From NCBI GenBank assembly GCA_009746045.1, contig RPFO01000154.1:343187-407186 (forward strand): a DNA stretch of 64,000 nt, read 5' to 3'. The position numbers and the translations under genes are program-made. Source of the stretch: Mesostigma viride (taxonomy: Eukaryota; Streptophyta; Mesostigmatophyceae; Mesostigmatales; Mesostigmataceae). The notes under the pieces are model-generated. The model searched no databases and was not told the origin of the DNA. It was given only the letters and a program-made list of their open reading frames with translations. Of this stretch, positions 34,488-47,500 are shown piece after piece (positions within the stretch are counted from its first letter, which is position 1; each line of letters starts with the position of its first letter).

Positions 34488-35170
34488 ATGCGTTGCAGGC
34501 CGCCCGGGCCCCATAGCTGGCCGCCGCGACGTGAGGGCCGAACCTGGCCGCCAGGTTCACACCGGCGCTGGCCGCCCGGTTCACACTGGCGGCCACCACC
34601 GTGACCGGCCGGTGTGCCCGGCAGATGGCAGTAGACTAGTGGCCCTCCTAGTTGCAGAACAAGGGGCCGCTCACTACAAGGCACCTGAAGCACGTCAGTT
34701 CAGTACGTGTTGTGCATGTCCCGCGCGTACACTAATTGCATGCTGGGCCATTAATTAATTAATTAATTAAACTCGTGCTCCCGTTGGGGAGTCACGGAGC
34801 ACCGAAGTGCTTTTAATCCCTGTGTGTGCACTACAGGAGAAAGGGCAGAGACCCCCAGTCTCCTTCATGCCAAAGGCATGCCACAGCTGCAATCGGGCGC
34901 GGCTAGCTAAAAGGACAGGCTAACGATCCGGCAAACTGTGGGTGCAATAAGACCCATGTGAGCATATCATAGCAAGGAGCGTGGGCAAGTAATCTGAACA
35001 TAGCCAGGGCGTAGCATGGCTGTACTAGGACTAGGCTAAGGCTATGGCTGGTTGTGTACCGTGCGTTGGCGGCACGTGACTAGGTGTGTTGGCACAGCTA
35101 GGCAACATTCTAGGCATGGCTGCCTTAGCGGCAGTGACGCCAATGGTTACAAGCTAGGGCTATTGCTATT
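34488..35170. other. Region between two LINE fragments
   Basis: No gene. 34500-34740 shows CCGCCCGG and CGGCCACC-rich text; a second (TTAA)n run is at 34750-34770. From about 34772 to 35165 the sequence matches 53262-53450 and 53880-54115, so it belongs to the LINE copy carrying ORF1. Confidence 0.5.
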
Positions 35171-36532
35171 CTAGCCCGCTGGGGGCGTCCACATCTTGTG
35201 GTTGATCATCAGGTCCCCGCCCCTCCAGTACACCTTGGGCTTCTGGGGGTCCTGCTTATGGCGGAGGTATTCCGGCCACAGGTCGCGTCGCTGCTGTTGC
35301 TGAGCGGGGGTGAGGTCGTCATCCAGCGTCCAGGTGAGGTCGTGCAACCGCTTGCGACGAGAGAGGAACCGCTGCTTATCCTCAGGGGAGGGGAAGGTGA
35401 GTAGGACTGGTGGGGGGGCCGCCTTGTCCCGTGAGTGGGGAAGGCGGTGGCACCCACGCAGTTCTACCTCACCTACCAGGCCCATGAGGGTAAGAAGCTG
35501 GTTCTTGAGCTCGTCAGCAAGAGAGGTTGACGTCTCACCTGGCTTCTGGGGGAAGCGACGTAGCACCACTCGGCACTCACGGCGAGCGCGGTCGGTGACC
35601 TCCCGTTGCTGGGCCTGGCGGTGGTCCTCCAGCTCCTGGAGCTTTGTGGCGATGGCGTCGGTGGTGGAGGCGGTCGCTGACCGCAGCAGGTCCGCGTAGG
35701 AGAGCGGCGGGAGGTCGCCAGCATCCTGCCGGGGTGGCTGGGATGCAATGGTGGCCGTCTGCTCCGCTATCTTGGGGACCTGTGTGGCCAGGGCCTCGGT
35801 GTGGGCGGTGATGGCCTCAAGCTTCTTCAGGAGCACGCCACACTTGCCCTCCACCTGGTTAAGGCGAGAGACAAGTGCAGCATGCGTTTCCGAAGCCTGC
35901 GCCGTGGTGTGTAGCGCCGTGAACTGGGGTTGTAGCTTGTGGACGACCTTGGTTTCCACGTTGGAGACCCGGGCCTCGACCTTGTTGAGCGTGGTGTTCA
36001 GCGATGTCAGCTGCTCGGCCAGCGGCCAGGTCACGTGCTCCTCCAGCACGGCGCGGATGTCATCCTTGCCGAGGGAGGAAGCCGATGGGGCTGCCGGCTG
36101 TGCGGGGGCTGGGGTGCGGAGCGTTCTGGTGATGTCGCCGAGGCGGATCTGGAATTGGCTGGTCAAGATAATCAGGCGTTGTTGTACTTCGTTCAAAGCA
36201 TAGAGCCAGGACATGTCTCCATTGTAGTCGATAGCCGCCCCCTTCCTGGGCACGAAGAGCTTCCGCTCCTGTTCGAGGAACTGGAGAACCTCAATGCATT
36301 CCGGCGGCGACAACTCTTGCCACACGGTGAGGGAGAAGTCTCGGTCGCCGGGGAGGAACTGGCGCCATTTGCGATCGTGGCAGGGTTTCTTGGGCTCAGG
36401 CGAGGCGCTTGGCGAGGGTTTGGCGGGTAAGCCTGTCGGCTGAACAATGGCGAGGGCGAGAGGGTTGGGCTGGGCGCTGGGAAGCTGTGCCAGCTCCTTT
36501 TCCAGCCCTCGTTTTGCTTTGGTAGTCGTCAT
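35171..36532 (-). CDS. LINE ORF1 protein (L1 ORF1p-like RNA-binding protein)
   Basis: 453 residues, intact. The N-terminal third is basic and Pro-rich. A coiled coil runs through about residues 170-265 (LAEQLTSLNTTLNKVEARVS and following heptads). An RRM-like domain follows, with RECRVVLRRFPQK as the first strand and PPVLLTFPSPEDKQRFLSR as a later strand. The C-terminal domain has LTPAQQQQRRDLWPEYLRHK and ends MINHKMWTPPAG. This is the trimeric nucleic-acid chaperone layout of L1-type ORF1p. No ORF2 follows: the downstream 680 bp are non-coding. A second, broken copy of its 3' part lies at 54109-54907. Confidence 0.85.
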   Translation of the reverse strand: MTTTKAKRGLEKELAQLPSAQPNPLALAIVQPTGLPAKPSPSASPEPKKPCHDRKWRQFLPGDRDFSLTVWQELSPPECIEVLQFLEQERKLFVPRKGAAIDYNGDMSWLYALNEVQQRLIILTSQFQIRLGDITRTLRTPAPAQPAAPSASSLGKDDIRAVLEEHVTWPLAEQLTSLNTTLNKVEARVSNVETKVVHKLQPQFTALHTTAQASETHAALVSRLNQVEGKCGVLLKKLEAITAHTEALATQVPKIAEQTATIASQPPRQDAGDLPPLSYADLLRSATASTTDAIATKLQELEDHRQAQQREVTDRARRECRVVLRRFPQKPGETSTSLADELKNQLLTLMGLVGEVELRGCHRLPHSRDKAAPPPVLLTFPSPEDKQRFLSRRKRLHDLTWTLDDDLTPAQQQQRRDLWPEYLRHKQDPQKPKVYWRGGDLMINHKMWTPPAG

Positions 36533-36950
36533 AGCTGGTCACGTGCGGAACTTTGTCTATACTGCGTGGCAGCCGTAACCGTTTATACTGGCAAGTGCGT
36601 CTTAGAAAGGCGCATCGAATGCAAGTGGTCTGACCGAATTTGGGGCTCAGACGCAAAAGATCTGAGCTCCGCCGTCAGCCATACCTCCGTCAGCCATTTT
36701 CGTTGAAAAGGGAGAGATCCATACGTGAAGTGAAGACAGTGGTGCTAGCAGCATGCTGGGCCATGCAATGATCTCAGTGTGCCACAACCTGAGGGAACCG
36801 GCGCGGCCGGAATATAAACTCAACTCGAGACTCAACTCAACAACCTGACTAGCTAGGGGCGACGACGTCCACGACATCCCTGCCATGACGTTGTGCGAGA
36901 AATGCCCTAAGTTCATGTATATCGCCCGGAGCCCGGCCTGAGCATCCACA
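36533..36950 (-). other. Probable LINE 5' UTR
   Basis: Sequence directly upstream of the ORF1 start. Contains a stretch at 36790-36845, ending AACTCAACTCAAC, also seen at 50537-50565. Confidence 0.4.
36790..36845 (+). repeat. GGAATATAAACTCAAC tail, copy 1
   Basis: ACCGGCGCGGCCGGAATATA then (CTCAA)n. Resembles the tail at 50537-50565. Confidence 0.5.
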
Positions 36951-38349
36951 TTTTTAATATTCCGTTTTTACAAGTGGGTATTTTTATCATCACCAAGGAT
37001 GTAAAATGGTGAACAAGTATCAGCCAATCCACAAATGAGGGAATATCCATGTGCATGGTGAACTGCTGTGACTTTGCCAAGTGATAGGATTAGTATGGCG
37101 CCTTCATTGTGTGGTGACCATCATTGCAAGGAACGGAAGCCATAATTTGGACCTTGGTCATGCATGTCATATATCTCCGTGAGGCAATTATCTATAGTTG
37201 CGGCACCGCTTGCACTCAGCTCCGTGCATTCATGCAGTTCCAAGTCGATGAGGTGTACTGGACCCCTTCATGCAGCTCCCAACACGCCTATGTACAACAG
37301 TAGTATACAATGTAGTTGATTGCCATCATGGTACAGGCCGCTAGCTAGTAGCTGCTAATTACCGCATCAACATGGCGCCGCCTTGTTGGGAATGTGACCC
37401 GCCCGCCCCATGCAACAACTGCAACATATACCGTCATCCAACATACATCTTCCAGTGGTGAGTGGTGGATGCAACTAGTATAGTAAGATCAGAATGATTG
37501 TATCCAACAATACATTTTCTCCATTTTTTCACAATTAAGTATGTATTGAAGTGAATGCACATTTATGAAGACCAGCCCTTAGAAGCCCGCCAAAGTGTAC
37601 TGGCGGGGCGGGGACCTTTATGTCAACAATGAACTAGATGTGGTAACATCCCTCCGGCGGCTCCCCCGGGATAGAACAAGTTGTAGCTTGGGGGCAATCG
37701 ATAATAACGGGAAAGCGTAGGCATAACAGCGCTCGGAATGATTGTCGTGAGACAGTAGCATGCACGTATTTGCTCAGCTGGTTATCTGACTTTGCTATAG
37801 ATTAGCTCTGGCTACTTGTGGCCATCAGCTTAATTGCGATTTAGACGACGCCTTTAGCCCACCTCACCTGTTTATAGCATAAGCTATGCGTCAGACTACC
37901 TATGAAGTGAGACAACTATGCCTGGACGCATGGTTAATCCAACGCCGTGGAAGGACTAGGGTAGTTGTCTGAGAGGAAGGACGTGAAGGCCGCGGGAGCC
38001 GCGTGGCTATCTCTAGGTAGACCTGCATGGAGGGAGACAGAGGGTAACAAGAAAGGTTGATAGGGAAAATACACATACACACACATGCACACACACACAC
38101 CACCACTACCAACACAAACAACCAAAACGAAGAAGGAAAAGAGGGAACGCAAACACACATACACGATGATGCTAAAAGAATAAGTCAGGAGTATACATTT
38201 CAAAGGGAAAAAGAAAAAAGAAAAAGAAAGAAAGTAAAAGGAAAAGAAAATGTAAATGGTAATAATACAAACAATAGTAAATAAATACAAAGTAAAAAAG
38301 GGTAATAATAATAACAAAAACAAAAAAGGAATAAAGGAAAGGTCATTGC
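36951..38349. other. No gene seen; A-rich tract
   Basis: AT-rich intergenic DNA. 38060-38340 is strongly A-rich on the plus strand, with (CA)n and AAAG runs. An ATAAGCTATGCGTCAGACTA block at 37880, followed by GTGAGACAACTATGC, has related text at 13450 and at 56511. Confidence 0.45.
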
Positions 38350-38530
38350 TGGGATGTGGTGAGGCACAGGCGATGTTGGAGTATGGGTCAGGAGTTCGAT
38401 TTTTCAGCGCCCATGCATGGTGCCCGGCCGGGGGTCTCCTATCCAAATGCATGAAAGTTCCTTTATACTCTGTATTGGCACGTACCACGTGAAGCGCAGT
38501 CACGTGCATATTAATTAATTAGTTAATCTT
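38350..38530 (+). mobile_element. SINE-like element with LINE-type tail
   Basis: GGTCAGGAGTTCGATTTTTC looks like an RNA polymerase III B-box region. The element ends CTCTGTATTGGCACGTACCA, then a CACGTGAAG...TCACGTG hairpin (38486-38506) and TTAATTAATTAGTTAA, the same tail as the LINE. I did not find a convincing A-box, so this is tentative. It lies just downstream of the oxidase stop codon. Confidence 0.4.
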
Positions 38531-38569
38531 GCATGCATGGAAAACCAAAGGCAGGCAGATAAATTAATT

Positions 38570-41500
38570 CTAGAAATTCTCCTTCCTGAAAACAATGTGT
38601 TCTGGTAGAACAGGCCACTCGCGCGCCGACGTGCCGCCTTGCTCCATGTCACCTTTGGTGCCTGTCACCTGCCGTTGCGCGGCTGTCAAGCAGGCATCCG
38701 CAATGGCTTGGCTCACCACATGGGAGCCGCAAAAGAAAATCCCCACCGTGCCAAAGCCCGCCTCTGCGGGTACCAACGGTTGATCCGCAATACTATTGGA
38801 CCGCGTGAGGACCCTCCGCATGCTACCAGGGGGGGGCTTGTTATGATTGATGCTCGTGCTGGCTGACCGCTGCGGCAGTCTTCTAGTGAATGATGCTGGG
38901 CCATCTTCCCCGGATTCCTCTGTCCCTGTGGTGGCAGGGAGGCTCTGGTCGCGGGGCTCATGGGGCACCACGTCCACGCGCACTGCGGTGACGTATAGCA
39001 CGACCATGCACAGTCAAGCAATCAGAGAAAAATAATGCAAGGCTGCATACGCAAGGATGAGCAAAGAGAGCATATATTACTCAGCTATTATCACAAGAGT
39101 TGGAACACAGGCGTAACTTCTGTCAGTGGTCACTGTAATTAATGGAGTGGAGGCGATGCAGAGCCACTGGGAAGCGGTTTGATGAGCTATGATCGAGGGG
39201 GGGGCAGTATCAGGCTGCATGGCCATTGATGGCCAGCACATGTGCAATCTAATGGCGTCCGATCTATCAAGATTAAGTGCACAGGAGGCAGGGCACTATG
39301 CAAGCTCAATGCCTTGATGACTTGATCTGGCCACGGCAATAATGGTCCTCCTGATAGAAGACGGGCTCTGAATGACTGCAGTTCTACTAATTGACACACA
39401 TGACTATTAACATTGCACGTTAATCCATTTTATTAAGTTACCTGTTGGCGCAGCAGGTGCAGCGGTCGGGTCGAAAATGATGACCACATCTTCCGCGTTC
39501 ACCGGTGGCGTGTCTGCGAGCGGGCAGACCATCAGCGAGCTGCCGCTCAACCTGAGATCACTCCTCGACAGCGTGAGGTAATTGTGCCAGCTGGTGGCAG
39601 CACGAACGGGGGGATGAGCGGGGGCTGAGGCCGCGCCCACAGAGAGGGAGTATGCGTGCCGCAAGGTGGAGGAAGAGGATGATGACATGCTGGCGATGCG
39701 CTTGTAACGCTGGCATCCGGCCACCAGCTCGTCCGAGATGACCTGGTCCCAGTCAGGGCGGGCGAAGTGGACCTCGATGAAGGGCAGGAGCTCGCCAGAG
39801 GCACGGAGTGCGGCCTGCAGTTGTAGTGAAGTTGACCCAGTCAACAAGGGCAGGATTGAAGGACGATGGCAGGGGGGTTGACTAACTATGGTCATATTCA
39901 TAGCCAGAGCAAGCTTTTGGAAGCACTGGGGGGGTCCACAGGGGCCTTGGATGGTAGATATGTGCCCACCATGAGGTCTAGGGTGTGCTGTCTATTGTCC
40001 TACGGATTATTCTTGGCCAATCGTTTGAAACGTGACTCCTCATTAGCTGAGCACACTGCATGACCCTGCCTCCTAAGTGACGAGCCTCATGGTATAGCAT
40101 GATCCGATCTATTAGTATATAAGCACAATTTCTGGCCTGCGCTGGTTGTCTCCTTGATATATGTATATGAGCACAAGCTGCAGTCCCTGCCGCAGCGCTT
40201 CGCCCACCTGTTCGTCCTTCTTGATGCGCGTCAGGAAGATCTTGCACCGCAGAAAGTCCGACATCGCGCCGTCGAGGGAGCAGTCATGCACCAAGTCCCG
40301 CAGGCTGTCGAAGAACCAGTGGAAGCCGGTGAGGTCTTGGCCCACCCAGATCATTGTCAGCGTCCTGCGAGGGACGTTTGTGGGAACAGGACGGGACAAG
40401 CGACGACAGTAAGTCAGGACACATAGAGCTGAATGATAAACCTTATAATACGAGGTCATGAGATCTAACTACTAATAAGGACCCAAGATCATGAGGACCC
40501 GTGTCTTTCACAGACAAGGCCAGGGCAGAATAGTACCCTGTTGTCGTTCTGCATATCAACTAGAACAACCTGCTAAACTTCTTAAGCCGCACAGGCCACC
40601 AGCGATGGAGCTGGTATAGAAGTAAACTGCATCGAGCCACAACGTACGAGGGTGACCTGACTTTCTATGGTGCCAGCTCATGCTTGGGCGTAGAGTCCTA
40701 CAAATAAGTTACTCCTCGCCCAGCAAAACGATGGCCTCACTCACCGCGTGTGCAGGTGGGCCAGGTCCACCTCCCGTGTCTGCAGCGTGGTCGTGCTGAA
40801 CACGCGCCGCACGCTCAGCGCGATAGTCAGCACCTCGATGGCGCAGAAGAGGACGATCCACACGATCCAAGCGACGTGGTAGATGCCCCGCACGCGCTTG
40901 TCCTGGATCAGCCCGCCATAGTCGCACCACACCTGACCGCTCTCAGGCTCCACCTCCACCTCACCCTTGGTCCCCACGCAGAAGTCGTTAAAGGAATCGT
41001 ACGGGCCGTACGCCTGCTGCGTCAACCGGCGCCCGCCCGCCTGGGGACCACCAACAGGTGTCCCTGGGCCATTCTCACCCAGATGAGGCATGCCAGCTGG
41101 CGAATTGCCCAGGTAGGGCGGCCCAGTGGGCGATGCAGGAGCCCTGGGCCTTCCCCGACCACCCGGACCACCAGGGCCCCCCTGGCCCCCATTTCCTCCA
41201 CTATAGCCAGGACCACTCCAGTTGCCGACGCCAGCACCGCGGCCAAAGTACCCTCGATAGTTACGCTCCCAGCAGGGCCTCCTGCCCACACACTCGGCCT
41301 CCAACGACAAGATGCTGGCGATGGAGTCTGCGTCGTTCTCCCACACGCCACAGGGGATGGCCGTGGTCCTGTTGGGGCTGGCCTGGGGCAGCGACCAGGG
41401 GCACCGGGGCGGCCCCGAGGGGGTGTCAAACACGGCACCTCCGAGCGCGGCGCCGATGATCCCTAGGCTCCCCAGCAGGAACAGGGTGGACAGCACGACC

Positions 41501-44500
41501 AGGAGGAAGCGCAGCCTGCATGTGCATGCAACGGGTCGGGTACAGGATGGGACAGTGATGCGGTGGAGATTTTTGGGGAGGGTTGGACCGGGCTCGCGTC
41601 AATCAAACAGACTGCGGGATGGATGGAAAGGAGTGATTGAGGTACCTGTGCCAGACGGGAGCGCCATGCGGGAAAAAATTCTGTCATCAGAACATGGCGG
41701 GAAAAAATGGAGTCATCAGAACAATGCGGGGAATAATTCTGTCATCAGTCATCATGAGACCTCTGTTATGGGCCCGAAGGCAAAAACAGCAGGGCCCCAG
41801 GTGATAACCACGTCAAAACATCTCCTTATTCCAGCAGCTGGAGTATCGCACACAGTCGTTAGTTAGAACCTGTATACATGCTCGTGGAGAATTAAGCAGG
41901 CACACTGCAATCAGCGCGCGTCAATCCACATTTCATTGAACAAATCAGGTGCCGCAACTTGTCTGTCACGATTACACACCTCCCCACATACATCCTCCCC
42001 GAGACCAGGGACCTCAGCAGCGACTCGCCCCGCCCATCGTGCTGGTTGACATTGTTTTCCGCGCGCATCTCTTCCCGCATGGTAATGACCGTCATGACCA
42101 GGTTGGCCAGCAGGCCAGGCGCATTGATGGCGACCAGGCTGATGGCGGCGATCTGGTACACGCGGCCGCTGAAGCTCCACAGGTGGGCGATGAAGGCGAA
42201 GCCGATGATGCCGGCTGCCAGCAGAAAGCTGGCAAAGAGGCTGACGTACATCCACGATAGCGACACCCATCCCAGCTGTCGTGTTTAGGGTGGGTCGCAG
42301 CAGGCAGGCATCATAGTTGCAGCCAGCATTGGCATTCGGGGTCAAAATGAATACCGTGGCAGGGGACAATCAGACAGGTAATTAACAGTAATTACAGCCG
42401 GCTCATATTGTAGCCAATCCTATCACATAAGGTCAGCAAACCGCAGCACTGCCAGGATAGGCCGTCCTTGGAATGCTTCTAGCAGCTAATGGCATAACAG
42501 GCCAGCTATGCATGCCATGTGAACCAGTTTAAAGCAGCCAGTTGCTTTAGGGGTCTTCTCAGGATCATCCTCACGAGCCAGTCACCTGTGCATGCCACCT
42601 CAGTGTTCAACGCATGGCTGCAAAACAGCCCCCAGCGTGCATTGAAAAAGAAAAATATACATGGAATGAGGGTCAACTTTGTATGCCCTCACCTACAGCA
42701 TGGCCCTAATCTCACCTGCAACAGATCATCACTGCCCTCATTTGCAAGAGCATCTCAATTCATAGAACACGAATTAAGTCTCAAAATAATTATCCTCACC
42801 TACAGCAGGATTAAAATCAATAGAGCAATGCACACCCTTACCCTCACATGCAGCAGGATCATAATCAATGGAGCAAAGCAAGCCCTTACCCTCACATGCA
42901 GCAGCATCATAATCAATAGAGCAAAACAAACCCTTACTCTCACATGCAGCAGGATCGTCATCAGTAGAGCAAAACAAACCCTTATCCGCACCTGCAGCAG
43001 GATCATGATCTTGGCCGCCCACAGCTGCACCCTCTTCCACCGCGTCTCCGCCACGGCGGGCTCAAACTCCGCCAGCCGGTTCAGCAACCTGTACTCCATT
43101 GCGTGCTGGGGGTTAGTGTGGGTCTCCCCCCCCTTCCTCTTGCTCTTCTTCTCCACATCATCCCCCCGGGCCGATCGTGCACATGGCCACCATGGTTGCC
43201 AGCCCTGCATGATGCTGCTACCCCACTCCCGCCAGCGTGACGTTCGAGAGAATCGCCCTTTTTCTCCCCACCCGATCTGAACTGACGCCGTGCTGCTGGC
43301 AGCCGATTTGGGCACCTCCGCATGCACTCCCCTCCCGTAATATCCCACGCCGGTGCTGTCCTGGCTACTGGCCCTCGCCACGACATCCCCACGGGCCTGC
43401 ACCTCTCCCCCGCCCCCCAGCATCTTTGCTACCACGTCCACACTATCGATGGCATCCGGCACGTCTCCATGCTGCCCCCCTAGCACCCCTTGGCGACCTG
43501 TACCGCTTCTCCAAGTAGCCGCACTTGCGCTTCCAGCACGCCCTCCCTCCTCCTCCTGCCCCCTCGCTTGCCTGTCCATCGCTGCCACGGCCTCCGCTGC
43601 CACCTGGCAGGCCTCCTCGGCGTCCAGGTGGGACAGGGTCAGCCCAGGGGACTGCCGGGTCACGTTGGCCGACTCTCTGGCAACGTCCACCCCCAGCCCA
43701 GTGGTGAGGCGGGTGAGCGTGGGGCGGCGGCCGAGGGACGCCACCGCGGCCGTGAGAACGCTCTCCTTACCTATAACAGTGTTTTGGAGTGCTTCGCTGC
43801 CGTGTTGGCTGCCGGCGTCTTGAACCGAGGCGGCAGACGTGCTCCGAGGGGCCAGATCAATGGACACGTGGCTGGCGGGGTCCGCCTGAGTGGCTGGATC
43901 ACGTCCCTGGGACGTGCCGCCCAGGTGCCCGCCCACCACGGGTAGACTATTAGAAGACTGGGCTGCCAAAGTCCCGTCTTGGTGTGCTGGTAACGTCCCA
44001 CCTTGGAGCGTCGGGTTAAGGGCATTGGGCGTGCCTGTCATGGCATTGTGGGAACCGGGTCCAGTGGGCACTGTAGAAGCAGTGGATATTGCGTCCAGTG
44101 ATCCCGCGTCCAGGGGGTGCATGGGGGCTGAGACATGAGTTGGGGGAGTCGCACTTCCCGAATATGAGCTTGTCATGGCATATGTCGTCCCAGCTGCTGG
44201 CAAACCTGATACTGGCGCTGGCACCGCCTGTGGCTCTCCCTTTGCTGGCAAATGGTTTGCCACAGCCTGTGTCACCATGCTGCCCACTGGCATCCGTCGC
44301 AGCAGCCCCTCCCCCAGCTCCCGGTACAGCCTCATGCGGCGAAAGAAGAGGTCACGGATGATGGCAGACATGGGCGTGACGCCGATTCCGGTGGAGACGA
44401 GCACCACTTTGGCGAACTGGGAGAAGTGCTGTGCCGGCGCGCCAAAGGGGCCGGTCACCTTCACGGTCACTGAGACGGGCGGAGGGCTGGATGTTGGGTT

Positions 44501-47500
44501 TGGGTCGCCAGGTGGCACTTGAGGAGGGGTTTGGGGATGTGGCAATGCGGTGGATGCAACTGGGGCCGTGTTGCCTGTTCACAAATCACCGTATGCGTGA
44601 CCATGGCAATAAACAGGGGTCCAGATACATAAGATGTCTTATTAACGTATGCATGACCATAGCAATAAACAGGGGTCCAGATACATAAGATGTCTTATTA
44701 ACGTATGCGTGACCATAGCAATAAACAGGGGTCCAGATACATAAGATGTCTTATTAACGTATGCGTGACCATGGCAATAAACAGGGGTCCAGATACATAA
44801 GATATCTTATTAACGTATGCATGACCATAGCAATAAACAGGGGTCCAGATACATAAGATGTCTTATTAACGTATGCGTGACCATAGCAATAAACAGGGGT
44901 CCAGATACATAAGATATCTTATTAACGTATGCGTGACCATAGCAATAAACAGGGGTCCAGATACATAAGATATCTTATTAACGTATGCATGACCATAGGA
45001 ATAAACAGGTGTCCAGATACATAAGATATCCTATTAACGTATGCATGACCATAGGAATAAACAGGGGTCCATATATATATATATATATGAGATGTCTTAT
45101 TAACGTATGCATGACCATAGGAATAAACAGGGGTCCAGATATATGAGATGTCGCATCAATGCCCTTGGGATAATTCTAGAGCGGAGTGCCTGGTATCACG
45201 GTCACCATGGTATAAAACAACGGACACAGGAGGCTAGTATTTTGCAACAATCGCCAAAGGAAAGAAGCCATACGCCGAGCTGCCCACCAGGTTGTCACCG
45301 TATCAAACACAAAGGCCCATGTATAGCTTCTTTGCCAACTGACCATGGAAGCAGTCCATGGAGGGCCGCAATGGCACGTATTCGCATCGTAACACGACGG
45401 AACGCACCATCTCCCCCCTCTGTTTGAGCCTGCTAACTACTACTTTGCCACGACCAGAGCTCATGAGGAGCCCACAAAGAGACTAGCACCCACCACGAGC
45501 ACCTCCCCCTTCAGTGGCTAGTCCCATCGGCTCGGCGGGCACCGGCTTTGCCAACGCCAGCAGAGCCCGCGTCCAGTCCCCCAGCGCCTTGATATAGAAG
45601 CGGGCGGTGTCCTCCATGGGGGAGGAGGCGATCGTGAAGGGGTGGAACTCGTACGGCGACAGCTGAGGCACGCAGATGCGAGCATACATGCCGGGGTGGA
45701 AGTCGAACGGGCGGGGGAACTCGAGGCAGATGATGTCGCCGTCCAGGGCGCGGATCTGGCAGACGTCACAAGGGGGAGAGGGGTGTTGGCAGGGGGGTAG
45801 GGAAGGGGGGGGGGATTGGGGGGGGGGTTAAAAGGGGGAGGGGGGGGAAAGCAGGCGGGAGGAGGGAGGGAGGGAGGGAGGGAGGAGGGAGGGAGGGAGG
45901 GAGGGAGGGAGGGAGGGAGGGAGGGAGGGAGGGAGGGAGGGAGGGAGGGAGGGAGGAGGGAGGGAGGGAGGGAGGGAGGGAGGGAGGGAGGGAGGGAGGG
46001 AGGGAGGGAGGGAGGGAGGGAGGGAGGGAGGGAGGGAGGGAGGGAGGAGAGAGCATGTTGCTGCAAAAGGTTACTGTTTTTTCCTGGGATAGTTGGCTCA
46101 ATTGCACGCAGTCACTGCATTGTGAGTTTGTGACTCCTTGGTCCCCGCCCAATCCCTTGACTGAGGGCATCGCCTTGACTGCGCCTCGGGGCTGGCTCGC
46201 CGCGTTCTCTTGCATTGGAACCCTATGCCCTGATGCCAAAGAGTATAAACTGCCGACTGCAAAACAGTCTGGCATGCCAAGCCTTATATGTGGAGAAGAG
46301 ACGGGTAGGGAGTAGGATCTCCCATGAACGCAGTGCACAGAGATGTACTATACAGCATATCACAATACCAATGGTCATCCCTCCACATGAAACGCACTGT
46401 GGCGACGCCATCGATCACTGCAGTAGCCTTGAGCACGCGCAGGCATCGGTCGGCGGCGTACAGCATCATAGGCAGCGCCAGGAATGCCCACGTGATGGGG
46501 CGCCCGTAGAAGCAGCCGTGCAGGATGGTGATGACCACGTACAGCGCCTGCGTGCGGCGAGAGGGCATGTGGGTGACGGATGGGAGCGCATGGTGTAGAT
46601 TAGGTCAAGTCAGCAACGTCATAGTCGGCAATGTGGCTCAGCATTCCGTCATCCGATTGACAGCATATGCACTGTGCTGTCAATCGGATGACAAGCAGAT
46701 CCCAAACAGGGCCAGAGCTAGAGGTGTGCGCCACCATGCTACAACGATGGTTGGGCATATTGTGTCGCACAGGACGCCGCAAGTGAGATGGATTAGGGGA
46801 GGACACGCACACACAGACAGACCTCGTTTGCTGAGAAGCAAAGCATCAGGGAAAAAAGAGAACCACGAAAGTGATCAGAGAAGAAGTGCAGCGTTGACTT
46901 AAAAGGCCGGGCATCCTGTGCAGGACTAGTCTACAAGCGGAACAGAGGTCGTGAAGGCCTTATAGTGCCATGCATTCGTTATAGTATCAACCCCATGGCA
47001 TTGCTCACCATCCCCACCAGGTGATGCACCCAGAAGAGCTTGAAGTGCTTGCGCCGCTGCCAAGGCAGCGTGAGCATGCTCGCCAGAATAACCACAAGCA
47101 GTATGCCCGTGACCAACTCCTGCGTGACCTGGACGCTCTGCGCCGACACGCTCCACACTCCCGTGCTCCAGTTCAGCGCCGTGCTCGCGTACAGGCAGGT
47201 GATGGCGATCGTGTGGAGCGCGGCAGCAGCGCCCGTGAGGACCGCCAAGCGGAGGTGCCAGTGGGGCATCAGGTTGTCGAGGGGGAGGAAGCGGGCGAGG
47301 CGCGTGCTGCGCAGCCACGTCAGCAGGTAGCTGCAGCCCGTCAGCAGGATGATGCCACTGTTGACGGTCACGATGCGGCCACCGAACCGACCGATGATGA
47401 GGAAGACCTGGGGGGGATGGGAGGGGAGGGGGGGGAGGAGTTAAGGGGGGGAGGGGGGGGAGGAGGCGAGGGGGGGAGGGGGGGAGGGGAGTTGGCGCGG

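Noticed and set aside
37934-38509. 191-codon minus-strand frame rich in Phe and Leu
   Set aside because: Translation of an A-rich/T-rich low-complexity tract and of the SINE-like element.
40112-40207. Extension of the oxidase exon through QLVLIYIYQ to a stop in the dispersed repeat
   Set aside because: A strong CAG-GTGGGC donor at 40208 gives correct phase into exon 39814, whose HFARPDW motif is needed for the domain.
40750-41466. 238-codon frame on the plus strand
   Set aside because: Antisense to the oxidase exon 41515-40745, which has correct splice phases and membrane spans.
45518-46338. Proline/leucine/serine-repeat proteins
   Set aside because: Translation of the (GGGA)n microsatellite in an intron. 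Part of one frame is the real FAD exon read out of frame.
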